A stretch of DNA of 64,000 nucleotides, from positions 201,350 through 265,349 of the forward strand of contig CAZCHF010000001.1 of assembly GCA_964498325.1 (NCBI GenBank), given 5' to 3'. Position numbers and translations under genes: made by a program. The notes under the pieces are model-generated. The model saw only the letters and a program-made list of their open reading frames with translations. It was not told where the DNA came from and did not search any database. This DNA comes from QWPN01 sp964498325 (GTDB taxonomy: Bacteria > Planctomycetota > Planctomycetia > Pirellulales > UBA1268). Below, piece after piece: positions 55,419-63,571 of this stretch; position 1 is the stretch's first letter; each line of letters starts with the position of its first letter.

Positions 55419-57395
55419 ATGGAGTGGCGCTCAAACACGGTCCAGAACGTAACAGAGGCTGACACGCCGAGAAACCGCGAATTCTTCGGGCAGCCAGCGA
55501 CTCTGCGGGCGTTGGTCATCGCGCTGTTGGCGTTCTTCCTGGTCGGTCTCCATCTGCTCGTCGACCCTCGGACCTACGACGTCTCCCAAAGTGTGCGGCT
55601 CGTGGCGCTTCTGACTGGGCTGCTCGTTGCCGTGCCCTTCATGGTCCTTCTGCCCCAGGTGGCGCGCCGGTGTGACTGGTCGGTGCTCCGCAATCCGATC
55701 GTCCTGACTTCGGCCGTGTACCTCGCGACGTGCTGGCTGTCGTTGGCCTTCGCCATCAATGTCTCCGCGGGTTTTGGGGACTGTTTCCGCACGCTCGGGG
55801 CCTTTCTGGTGCTGTGCGTCATCAGCCTCGTGCTCCCGGTCGCCACGCGTTGGAGGCAGTGGCTTCTCGAAGCGGCTGTCGTGACAACGCTCGTGGCCGT
55901 CGTCGCAGGTTATGCCCGCATGTGGCCGCTCGTCGCCCAGGGCGTGCCGTCGCGCCGTGCCCTGGACATGGCGTTTCTGGATGGCCTCATGTCCAACGTC
56001 AACCTGTTTGCCGCATGGCTCTTGTTGTTGATTCCCTGGTGCGTTGTCGCGGCTGTGATCCTGCGCGGACGATGGCGAGGTGCCGCGATGGCGCTGGCAG
56101 CCGCGGCTGCGATCCTCGTCGTGCTGCTCCAGTCGCGGGCGACATGGCTTGGCTTGCTTGCGGCGGCAGTCACCTGGGGCGGCGCGATCCTCGTGTTTCG
56201 CCAGTCTCTGGCCGCATCGGATCGGCTTCGGCGGGCGGTGGTCGCGTTGTTCGCCGTCGGCATCGTCATGGCCCTCGGACTCGTCGCGATCGCACGGACC
56301 GACTCATCCGCGGGCGAGGCCATCCGATCGCGCGTCGTGACGCGCCCTCACCAAGCTGCCGGTCCTTCCGACGGCGGTCGCATGATGGTCTGGGGTCTCA
56401 CGCGGCGCATGATCGAAGACCATTTTTGGACCGGCGTCGGCGCCGGCAATTTTCCGATTCGGCTGCACGAGTATTTCGGTCCTGATGACGCCGGCAACAT
56501 CCCGGACTTTCAGTCCCTTTCGAGCGACAACTGGATCCAGCCCCACAACGATTTTCTGTGGGTATTTGCCGAGAAGGGTCTTTGGGGGTTCCTCGCGTTC
56601 GTGGCGATCTTCGGGTTCGCAGGCCGCGCTGCCGTGTCGGTGTTGCGGCGCCCCGGCTCGACGAGCGATGCGTGGCTCGCGCTTGCGTCGCTCGGGGCGC
56701 TCACGGCGTATGCGACGGAGTCATGCTTTGATTTTCCTCTCGACCGCGTGAGCCATCAGGTCGTGCTGGCGGTCCACCTGGCCGTGCTCGTGGTTCTGTC
56801 ACACAAGCAGCGTGAGCCGGCCGCACCGCGAGCCCTTCCAGGTTGGCTCATCGCACCCCCCGTGATGGCAAGCCTCGCGCTCGGTCTTTGCTACGCCTGG
56901 GCCGCGTGGCATCAGGAGCTACATGTGATGATCGCCCGACGGGCCCAGCACGAGAGCAACTGGCTCGCCATGCGCGATTCAGCCCGTCAGGCGACGACTC
57001 CTTGGAAAACGCTCGACCCATTGGCGGTGCCGGTGGCACTTCTCGAGGGGATCGCCAAGGTGCACCTCGATGACCTCGAGGGAGCCACATCCTGTTTCGA
57101 GCGGGCCTACGCGGCCAACCCGAATCGTCTTGCCGTCCTCCAGAACCTCGGTGCCGCCTATGCCCAGACAGGCCGCGTAGACAAGGCCATCGCCGCTTTC
57201 ACGATCGCCGCCCATCGGTATCCCGACCGTCTCGACGTGCGATCCAACCTTGCCAGTGCGCTCATCGATGCCGGCCGCTTCGATGAGGCTGTCGCGGTCC
57301 TCGACGATGTCCCAATGCCGCTTCGCACGCCTGCGATGCAGGAAGCCCTCGAATTCGCCCGCGAACAGGCATCACAGCCCGACGCAAAGCGGTAG
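55419..57395 (+). CDS. O-antigen ligase family membrane protein with C-terminal TPRs
   Basis: 658 residues. About 12 membrane helices span residues 30-500. The Wzy/WaaL signature lies in a periplasmic loop: DHFWTGVGAGNFPI (about 330) and IQPHNDFLWVFAEKGLWG (about 375). The C-terminal 120 residues form TPR-like helices (ATSCFERAYAANPNRLAVL, GAAYAQTGRVDKAIAAF). Such proteins join a lipid-carried glycan to lipid A core or to protein. It closes the glycan locus. The next gene converges with 12 bp between stops. Confidence 0.87.
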   Translation: MEWRSNTVQNVTEADTPRNREFFGQPATLRALVIALLAFFLVGLHLLVDPRTYDVSQSVRLVALLTGLLVAVPFMVLLPQVARRCDWSVLRNPIVLTSAVYLATCWLSLAFAINVSAGFGDCFRTLGAFLVLCVISLVLPVATRWRQWLLEAAVVTTLVAVVAGYARMWPLVAQGVPSRRALDMAFLDGLMSNVNLFAAWLLLLIPWCVVAAVILRGRWRGAAMALAAAAAILVVLLQSRATWLGLLAAAVTWGGAILVFRQSLAASDRLRRAVVALFAVGIVMALGLVAIARTDSSAGEAIRSRVVTRPHQAAGPSDGGRMMVWGLTRRMIEDHFWTGVGAGNFPIRLHEYFGPDDAGNIPDFQSLSSDNWIQPHNDFLWVFAEKGLWGFLAFVAIFGFAGRAAVSVLRRPGSTSDAWLALASLGALTAYATESCFDFPLDRVSHQVVLAVHLAVLVVLSHKQREPAAPRALPGWLIAPPVMASLALGLCYAWAAWHQELHVMIARRAQHESNWLAMRDSARQATTPWKTLDPLAVPVALLEGIAKVHLDDLEGATSCFERAYAANPNRLAVLQNLGAAYAQTGRVDKAIAAFTIAAHRYPDRLDVRSNLASALIDAGRFDEAVAVLDDVPMPLRTPAMQEALEFAREQASQPDAKR

Positions 57396-57406
57396 CACCG
57401 GCACAC

Positions 57407-58798
57407 TTACTCCTCTTCGAGAATCACATCAATCGCGCCCGACCGCACGGCGGCTTCGAGCGCCGCATGGTCCTGTTCGGTCTGGTCGGCGTAGGCGACT
57501 GAGAACGCGGCGATCGCCTGGTCGAATTTGTCGCTCTTGCCGAGATAGCCGGCAATCGCCGCTGGCTCACCGCTGCGAGCGTGCGCCCGGGCCAGGATCC
57601 AGCCGCAGAACTTCGCGTAGCGGAGCATGTCGCTCGGCGTGAAGATCTCGACGAGCGGCTTGACCTTCATGTCGCGAAGCTGGCGCACGTAGAAGTGCCG
57701 GCCATGGCGCCCCTCGGTCCAGCCAAGGAAGAGGTCGCTCGCAGCCTGCATGAGGAACTGCCCCTTCACGACCCGCTCACCGTGGTTGGCATAGGCACTT
57801 CTGCCGGCGTACGGCTCGAGCACCGAAGCGCGGGCCTCCTTGACCTGGAGGAACAGCGGATCGTCGTCGTCGGCCATGAGCAACATCACGGCGCACCGCG
57901 TGCCCACACTCCCGATCCCGACCACCTTCACGGCGATATCGACGAGCGAGTAACGGTCAAGCAACACCCGTCTGTAGTCTGCCATTGACTCGCGGTAGGC
58001 GTTGAACGCACCACGCACCACTTCGTCGAAGCGTTCCCGGCGATCCGTCTGGTAGTGATAGATGAGTGGTGGATCGTCCTTGATCGACGGGCTCCCACCG
58101 GCCATCGTCACGAGATCCGGAAAATCGTGTTCGAGCACGCTGCGCTCGCGGGCCTTCGCGAGCCGCTTTTCAATCCGCCTCTGCACGTCCTTGTCGTCGA
58201 CCTGAGCGATCACTTCCTCGATGTCGAGGCTGGCATACCAGACGTCCAACACCTGCATGTCGGCAAATTCGAGCATCGCTTCGCGGTAGCTGCGAACACA
58301 GGCGAGTGTGGCGTCCCGTGCATCGGCTTCCGAGTGGCCGTCATTCCGCGAGGCCAGAATGAAGCTGGCGGCCAGCCGCTTCACATCCCATTCCCACGGG
58401 GCTGGCAGCGTCTCATCAAGATCGTTGATGTCTACGATGACCCGACGCTCGGGCGTGGCGAAGGCGCCAAAGTTGCTCAGATGGCAATCGCCGCAAGCCT
58501 GAACCCGCAAGCCCGAGGATGGCGTGGTCGCGAGATCGGCTGCCATGTTCATGGCGGCGCCGCGATAGAACGTGAAGGGCGACCTCACCATCCGGCCGTA
58601 GCGGATCGGAATCAGTTCCGGGATACGGCCCTCACTCGATCGCTCGAGGAGTTCGACCGGATCGGCTCGGTGCTTCGGCACCCGCCACTCGGCATGCGAC
58701 GTGCGGGGGCAGGCGTCGCGGAGCGTTTTTCCGGCTTCAGATCGTTCCTTCCGAGAAAGCCTCGCGGCCAGTGACATGGGTGGGTCGAGCGAGCTCAT
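57407..58798 (-). CDS. DUF2252 domain protein
   Basis: 463 residues from ATG 58798, where GGGAGGGA gives a good 7-nt spacing; ATG 58804 is too close to it. RYGRMVRSPFTFYRGAA, CGDCHLSNFGAF, VDINDLDETLPAPWEWDVKR and GVGSVGTRC-like VVGIGSVGTRCAVM are the conserved DUF2252 blocks. The domain is related to the protein-kinase/aminoglycoside-kinase fold; no biochemical activity is established. It stands alone. Confidence 0.9.
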   Translation of the reverse strand: MSSLDPPMSLAARLSRKERSEAGKTLRDACPRTSHAEWRVPKHRADPVELLERSSEGRIPELIPIRYGRMVRSPFTFYRGAAMNMAADLATTPSSGLRVQACGDCHLSNFGAFATPERRVIVDINDLDETLPAPWEWDVKRLAASFILASRNDGHSEADARDATLACVRSYREAMLEFADMQVLDVWYASLDIEEVIAQVDDKDVQRRIEKRLAKARERSVLEHDFPDLVTMAGGSPSIKDDPPLIYHYQTDRRERFDEVVRGAFNAYRESMADYRRVLLDRYSLVDIAVKVVGIGSVGTRCAVMLLMADDDDPLFLQVKEARASVLEPYAGRSAYANHGERVVKGQFLMQAASDLFLGWTEGRHGRHFYVRQLRDMKVKPLVEIFTPSDMLRYAKFCGWILARAHARSGEPAAIAGYLGKSDKFDQAIAAFSVAYADQTEQDHAALEAAVRSGAIDVILEEE

Positions 58799-58875
58799 GG
58801 TCATTCCCTCCCCGACGATGATACGTCACGGAAACAAGGCTTCGCAGGAGCGACTCATCGGGCCGCTGCGGGCCG

Positions 58876-59280
58876 TCAACTCGGAAGCGAGCGATGGAAA
58901 TGGACATGCTTCCACGAGCCGGCTTGCCGCTGCCACACGCGGGTTTCTTCGACCGGCACGGTCACCGGCTCACCGGCGGCGTTCAGCTTCTGGTTGAGCC
59001 GGATGTAGGCGAGCACCGCGACATCGCCCATGAGGCGCACATGCGGGTTCGACATCGACACGGTGGTGCCCACCGCGGGCTTCGGGCTTGCCGCGGGCAG
59101 GTCAAAGTAAAACTTGTGAAACGGCATGCCCTCGACGACATGCCCCTTGGCCTCGGGCTCGAGGCACGTGATCGTGGGATCACAGAGGTCGGCGTAGGTC
59201 TTCCAGTCGCCACTCACGATCGCGGTGAGCAGCTTCTGGTTGGCGGCGAGGATTTCCTGGCGAAGCGTGTCAGACATCAT
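58876..59280 (-). CDS. CaMKII association-domain-like (NTF2 fold) protein
   Basis: 134 residues from ATG 59280 (AGGAA about 6 nt upstream; ATG 59277 also possible). RQEILAANQKLLTAIVSGDW, YADLCDPTITCLEPEA and HVVEGMPFHKFYFD are the pattern of bacterial proteins with the CaMKII-association fold. The C-terminal WKHVHFHRS is typical of the cone-shaped ligand pocket. Function in bacteria is not known. It starts 22 bp after hisI stops, so they are probably one transcript. Confidence 0.82.
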   Translation of the reverse strand: MMSDTLRQEILAANQKLLTAIVSGDWKTYADLCDPTITCLEPEAKGHVVEGMPFHKFYFDLPAASPKPAVGTTVSMSNPHVRLMGDVAVLAYIRLNQKLNAAGEPVTVPVEETRVWQRQAGSWKHVHFHRSLPS

Positions 59281-59302
59281 CTCGTTCCTGGTGGGTCGTC
59301 CA

Positions 59303-59797
59303 CTACAACTGGGTGGGATTCGGAGCGTCGCCGTAGACCGCCTTTGGATCAAAGGCTTTTTCGTGCTCGAGATACTCGAGTTCCGTACCAGCTCGGCGCT
59401 CGGCCCCCACTGGCACCTTCCGGTAGAAGCACGAACGGTAGCCGACGTGGCAACTCGCGCCACCGGGAATCTCGACCCGCAACCAGACGCAATCTTGATC
59501 GTCGTCGATCCGCATTTCCTTGATCGTCTGGACCAAGCCGCTCGTGGCCCCTTTGTGCCAGAGGGTTTGGCGGCTGCGGCTCCAATAGTGGGCCTCACCG
59601 GTCTCGATCGATTTCTGGAGGGCCTCGCGGTTCATGACCGCCACCATGAGCACTTCACCCGTGGCGTAGTCGGTCGTCACACACGGGATGAATCCCTTTT
59701 CGTCGAACTTGGGGGCGAGGTCGTTGCCTTCCTCCACCTGCTCGACCGTCACCCGTGTTCCGAACAGCGAATCGTTCTTGTCTGCCGACGAACTCAC
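59303..59797 (-). CDS. hisI: Phosphoribosyl-AMP cyclohydrolase
   Basis: 164 residues from GTG 59797 (AGGAG 9 nt upstream); GTG 59824 would add nine. HYWSRSRQTLWHKGATSG, metal-binding DDDQD and CHVGYRSCFYR (zinc Cys residues) identify HisI. It lacks the HisE domain. It hydrolyses phosphoribosyl-AMP in histidine synthesis. No other his gene is in the window, so the gene is an orphan here. The tail (LEHEKAFDPKAVYG) is an extension seen in some homologues. Confidence 0.93.
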   Translation of the reverse strand: MSSSADKNDSLFGTRVTVEQVEEGNDLAPKFDEKGFIPCVTTDYATGEVLMVAVMNREALQKSIETGEAHYWSRSRQTLWHKGATSGLVQTIKEMRIDDDQDCVWLRVEIPGGASCHVGYRSCFYRKVPVGAERRAGTELEYLEHEKAFDPKAVYGDAPNPTQL

Positions 59798-59849
59798 CTG
59801 CAATGTCTCCTGCCACGGTGCCACAACGTCATCATCATACCCTCACGGC

Positions 59850-60986
59850 TCAGCTGGCGATCGAGGCGATCAAGAGCATCGTCAGGGCCACCAGAAACCC
59901 CCCAAGGGTCACCCAAAAACTGGCCCGATCAAACCGCCTGGCAAGGACCGGCCGGTCCAGCGTCTCGTAGACATGCAGCGACATGGTCGATTGCGCGAGT
60001 GACAGGAGGATCGTGATGATCCCCAGCAGATTCACGACATCGGCCAGGGAGAAATCGTTGGTCTCAGGGGAGAGGCTCCCGACGATGTAGGCGTTGGCCA
60101 CGACCGCGAACAGGCCGCCGACGCCGAGGCCGAAGCGTGGGTCCACATGCGTCGGCTTGATGAACGAGGTGAGCAGGGCCACGGCGACCGACACGAAGAG
60201 CGCCTGAAACATCTTGGCGAACAGGCCGATACCTCCGCGGTCGATGAGAATGACGAACCGGGGCTGCGAGTAGGTCCGGCGATGATCGTCGTCGATGTCG
60301 GAGCGACCGCGGCTGGTCTTATAGGTATGCGGGTTCTCGACGACGAGCGACCGGACGATGCGGTAATTCGAAAGTGATGCCCGGTGGCTGATGGCCGTAT
60401 CGGTTTGGTCCGGGACGAAGAGAAGCTCTTTGCGGGTGTGGGCAGAGTTCTCGAAGGACGCCATGAGCAGGTGATCGTCGACCGGGAACGTGCGAATCCT
60501 GAACGGCTTGGTGAACGTGACCGAAAGCCGTCGCAACTCGTAGCGTTCCCCCTCGTCCTCGACGTGAGCCATGACGGACGATTCGGTGATCGTGCCGTCC
60601 ACCGCGATGAGGTGCTCGAAGGGGTTGAAGGGGTCCTCGGCGGATGTATCGCGCCAGCGGCACCAGACGTCGAACACGGCAGACCACGCGCCGTCATGGA
60701 GTGACACGTTCCCGATGCTCTCCAAATAAAAGCCAATCACCACGCGCCGGGCGTTCTCGGTGGCGACAGCTTCGATCGGCTCGGCCCCCGGATCGGGCAG
60801 GTTCGGGTCGAGGGTGGTGGCGAGCGCCAGCCGCTCCTCCCATCGCCCCAACCACTGAAGGCGGGCGAGCATGAACGAAGGCACGAGAAACACCACCGCC
60901 AAGAGCACCAGCCAGGCTTTCATCCAGGGCGTGAGCCGGGGCGCTTGGTCGCTGGGGTCATGTCGGTTCGGGGGTGTGGGGGTCAT
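59850..60986 (-). CDS. Candidate pentameric ligand-gated ion channel-like membrane protein
   Basis: 378 residues from ATG 60986. After one N-terminal membrane helix (WMKAWLVLLAVVFLVPSFML) there is an extracytoplasmic beta domain (about 70-235: VVIGFYLESIGNVSL, FDVWCRWRD, RTFPVDDHLLMASF) and then four membrane helices near the end (FQALFVSVAVALLTSFI, LGVGGLFAVVANAYIVG, VVNLLGIITILLSLAQ, FWVTLGGFLVALTMLLI). The beta-domain-plus-four-helix layout and F-P-x-D motif resemble bacterial Cys-loop channel relatives. The disulfide-forming Cys pair is absent, as usual in bacteria. Activity is unproven. Confidence 0.65.
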   Translation of the reverse strand: MTPTPPNRHDPSDQAPRLTPWMKAWLVLLAVVFLVPSFMLARLQWLGRWEERLALATTLDPNLPDPGAEPIEAVATENARRVVIGFYLESIGNVSLHDGAWSAVFDVWCRWRDTSAEDPFNPFEHLIAVDGTITESSVMAHVEDEGERYELRRLSVTFTKPFRIRTFPVDDHLLMASFENSAHTRKELLFVPDQTDTAISHRASLSNYRIVRSLVVENPHTYKTSRGRSDIDDDHRRTYSQPRFVILIDRGGIGLFAKMFQALFVSVAVALLTSFIKPTHVDPRFGLGVGGLFAVVANAYIVGSLSPETNDFSLADVVNLLGIITILLSLAQSTMSLHVYETLDRPVLARRFDRASFWVTLGGFLVALTMLLIASIAS

Positions 60987-61086
60987 GGTCGAGTGCTTCA
61001 GGACGTTTGGCGTTTTTTCCAGGAGCGTAGAGAATATGCTTTCCCTTCCAAAGACTTCTTCATTCTCCCGTTCGAGAGGACATGCC

Positions 61087-62346
61087 ATGCGGTTCCTGGC
61101 CTCGCTTGCGATGCTCCTGGTCACCATGCCTTGGTCGGTCGCCGCCGACTGGCCCACGTTTCGCGGGAGTGACCGCACGGCCGTCGCTCCCGACACGAAT
61201 CTCCTCGAGCGTTGGCCTGCCGATGGCCCCCCACTTGTCTGGGAAACCAAAGGCGCCGGCCGCGGCTACGCGAGCCCGGCGATCGCCGGCGACAAGATTT
61301 TTACGCTCGGCGACGGCCTCTCCACGGCCGACGATGCCGACGAGTATCTCTCGTGCTTCGATCGCAAAACGGGAAAACAGCTCTGGAAGACGAAGACTGG
61401 GGGGCCTTGGACCGACGGGCAGGAGTCGTGGCAGAGCTCGCGGAGCACGCCGACGGTGGACGGCGCGATGGTGTATGTCATCACGCCGTTCGGCCAACTT
61501 GTCGCTTGCCAGACGAAAAACGGCCGCGAGGTGTTTCGGATCGATCTGACCAAACAGTTCGGCGGCAAGAAGGGAGATGCCTGGGGCTACAGTGAGAGTG
61601 TCACGATCGACGGCAATCTTCTTGTGTGCACGCCGGGTGGTCCACAGGCCACGATGGTGGCCCTCGACAAGAAGACCGGCCGTGGGATCTGGGCCTGCCC
61701 GGTGCCGAATGATCCGGGTGCCGGCCATGCGTCGATCGTGATCGCGCAGGTCGGCGGCAAGCGCGTCTACGTGACGACGACCGCCGGCGGGGCCATCGGT
61801 GTCGACGCCAAGACCGGCAAGCTGCTCTGGACGTACCCCATCGACAAGACGACGGCCGTGATCCCCACGCCGATCGTCAAGAAGGATCTCGTGTTCTTCT
61901 CAGCGGGTTACAAGCGTGGCGGTGCGCTCCTGCGGCAAGTGGCCAAGGGGGGCCAGATCGGGATCGAGGAGGTCTATCCGCTCAATCCCGAGCTTGCCAA
62001 CAAGCATGGTGGCATCGTCTTGGTGGGCGACCATCTCTACGGCGACAGTGACGACAAGGGCATTCCCTTCTGTGCCGAATTGATGACCGGAAAGCTCGCC
62101 TGGAAGCAGCGTGGCAGCGGGAAAAACTCAGCCTGCGTCGTGGCTGGTGACGGGCACGTCTACGTCAAGTATTCGGACGGCACGCTCTCGCTCGTGAAGG
62201 CCGACCCTTCGGGCTATTCTGAAGTGAGCAGCTTCAAGGTGCCCGGCAGCGGCGACCGCCCGAGTTGGGCCCACGCCGTGATCCTCGATGGGCTGCTGTA
62301 CCTCCGCGAGGGTGACGCGATCCTCTGCTACGACATCCGCGGGTAG
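61087..62346 (+). CDS. Secreted PQQ-binding-like beta-propeller protein
   Basis: 419 residues from ATG 61087 with GAGAGGA 6 nt upstream. Signal peptide MRFLASLAMLLVTMPWSVAA precedes WPTFRGSDR, the usual planctomycete start of this family. Several propeller blades of the form YLSCFDRKTGKQLWKT, IGVDAKTGKLLWTYP follow. No quinoprotein active-site Cys pair is apparent, so it may be structural or a PQQ-independent propeller. Divergent from the channel-like gene with 100 bp between starts. Confidence 0.87.
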   Translation: MRFLASLAMLLVTMPWSVAADWPTFRGSDRTAVAPDTNLLERWPADGPPLVWETKGAGRGYASPAIAGDKIFTLGDGLSTADDADEYLSCFDRKTGKQLWKTKTGGPWTDGQESWQSSRSTPTVDGAMVYVITPFGQLVACQTKNGREVFRIDLTKQFGGKKGDAWGYSESVTIDGNLLVCTPGGPQATMVALDKKTGRGIWACPVPNDPGAGHASIVIAQVGGKRVYVTTTAGGAIGVDAKTGKLLWTYPIDKTTAVIPTPIVKKDLVFFSAGYKRGGALLRQVAKGGQIGIEEVYPLNPELANKHGGIVLVGDHLYGDSDDKGIPFCAELMTGKLAWKQRGSGKNSACVVAGDGHVYVKYSDGTLSLVKADPSGYSEVSSFKVPGSGDRPSWAHAVILDGLLYLREGDAILCYDIRG

Positions 62347-62357
62347 GACGCTGATGG

Positions 62358-62597
62358 TCACCCGGCCTTCGCATCGGCTTTCAGAGGCTCGACTGTCGTG
62401 ACATGGAGCATCGGGCAGATTCTCGCCTCAACCGGGAGACCGTCTTCGGCACCGTCGATTCCAACGTAGATATCGTTCATCGTCACCCACGCCATTTCCG
62501 GATGACGAACCTCGTAGGACTCGCCGCTCGACATCACAAGCCGAAACGGCTTGAAGGGCTGCTGCCGCAAGAGATCACGGAACATCCGGCTGGTCAT
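62358..62597 (-). CDS. Small planctomycete hypothetical protein
   Basis: 79 residues from ATG 62597 (GAGG about 6 nt upstream). FRDLLRQQPFKPFRLVMSSG and ESYEVRHPEMAWVT are shared by a family of short proteins common in planctomycetes, of unknown function. Its stop lies 11 bp from the convergent propeller gene. A compact beta fold is likely. Confidence 0.75.
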   Translation of the reverse strand: MTSRMFRDLLRQQPFKPFRLVMSSGESYEVRHPEMAWVTMNDIYVGIDGAEDGLPVEARICPMLHVTTVEPLKADAKAG

Positions 62598-62673
62598 CTT
62601 CGGCCTCACATTCAATTGCCCACGATGCACTCCCAGAACGACCCAACGAGTATACGCCCGTCCATTACTGTGA

Positions 62674-63129
62674 TCAAGGCCTGGGAATCGATCGTGGAGC
62701 CCTCGGGTCCTCCGGCTCCACGGGACCGGCCTCGATGAAGCGTTCGATCACCGGCTCGATGGCGTCGGCGAGCACGTCGTAGCGCTTGGCGAAGTCGAGG
62801 TTGCCATGCCGCAACCGGTAGAGCATCACCGGCGTGATGTCGCCGGAGTTGCCCATGTTGATCGGGTCATATTTCGCAAACCGCTTCTGCCACACGGGGT
62901 TACCCGCAGCCTTCGGCCCAGACCAGCCAAGCGTGATCGAGTCGCCGAAGAACACGAGTTGTGGGTGGTCGGCTTCGGCCACTTCCCGGTTCACGCGTTC
63001 GAATTCGCTGCGCCAATAGTCATTGGTGGTCGCCGCCGGCTCGGTGGTCGAGGGCGACTCGGGGATCGGGTCTTGAAACGACATGGCGGCCGCAAGCACC
63101 GCCACACCGAAGGACGACGCCATGATCAC
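62674..63129 (-). pseudogene. SGNH/GDSL hydrolase gene with apparent internal deletion
   Basis: 151 residues from GTG 63129 (GAGGG 5 nt upstream). A signal-like N-terminus precedes LVFFGDSITLGWSG (block I Ser) and NMGNSGDITPVMLYRL (block II Gly). The sequence then jumps from GNLDF to YDVLADAIEPVIERF, which resembles the final helix of the family. Block III (GxND) and the catalytic DxxH are missing, and normal length is about 230-250. It is probably inactive although the frame is open. It lies between the lipoprotein and the small hypothetical on the same strand. Confidence 0.65.
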
Positions 63130-63148
63130 ACGAGCCCTCGCGGGACAC

Positions 63149-63571
63149 CTACGGGATCGGCTTGTCGGTTTTCACGTCGAAGTTGAAGGTTGTGCCTTCC
63201 GGCGGAATGGTGAGTTGCAGCGCGGGATTGTCGGCGGCCTTCTCATGGTATTCGGCGGGGAGTGTGTTGACGCCGCCAGCGTACAAGCCGAGTTTCACCG
63301 TGCATTGGCCGATCGGAGCGCCCGACTGGTTGGGGAGCAACTGGGCCGAGTACTGGCCAGTGGCATCCGTAAGCCCGAACGCTGGTCGAACTTTTGCGGT
63401 GGGAACGAAAGCGACCTCGACATTGGGCACGGCCTTTCCATTGATGGTGACCGTTCCACTCACGCTCGCCGTGGCGATCTTCGGGCCCCGGCCACATCCC
63501 GAGACCAGCGTGGCGACGATCGCCACGCTGAAGACCAAAACGTCAATATTCGGAAATCGGCTGGCCGTCAT
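63149..63571 (-). CDS. Lipoprotein with carboxypeptidase-regulatory-like domain
   Basis: 140 residues from ATG 63571, overlapping the DUF1559 stop by 29 bp. A lipoprotein signal ends LVSGC (lipobox Cys). The mature part SVSGTVTINGKAVPNVEVAF is a transthyretin-like/carboxypeptidase regulatory beta domain, with GLTDATGQYSAQLLP. Planctomycetes usually encode such lipoproteins directly after DUF1559 pilin-like genes, as here. Role unknown. Confidence 0.85.
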   Translation of the reverse strand: MTASRFPNIDVLVFSVAIVATLVSGCGRGPKIATASVSGTVTINGKAVPNVEVAFVPTAKVRPAFGLTDATGQYSAQLLPNQSGAPIGQCTVKLGLYAGGVNTLPAEYHEKAADNPALQLTIPPEGTTFNFDVKTDKPIP

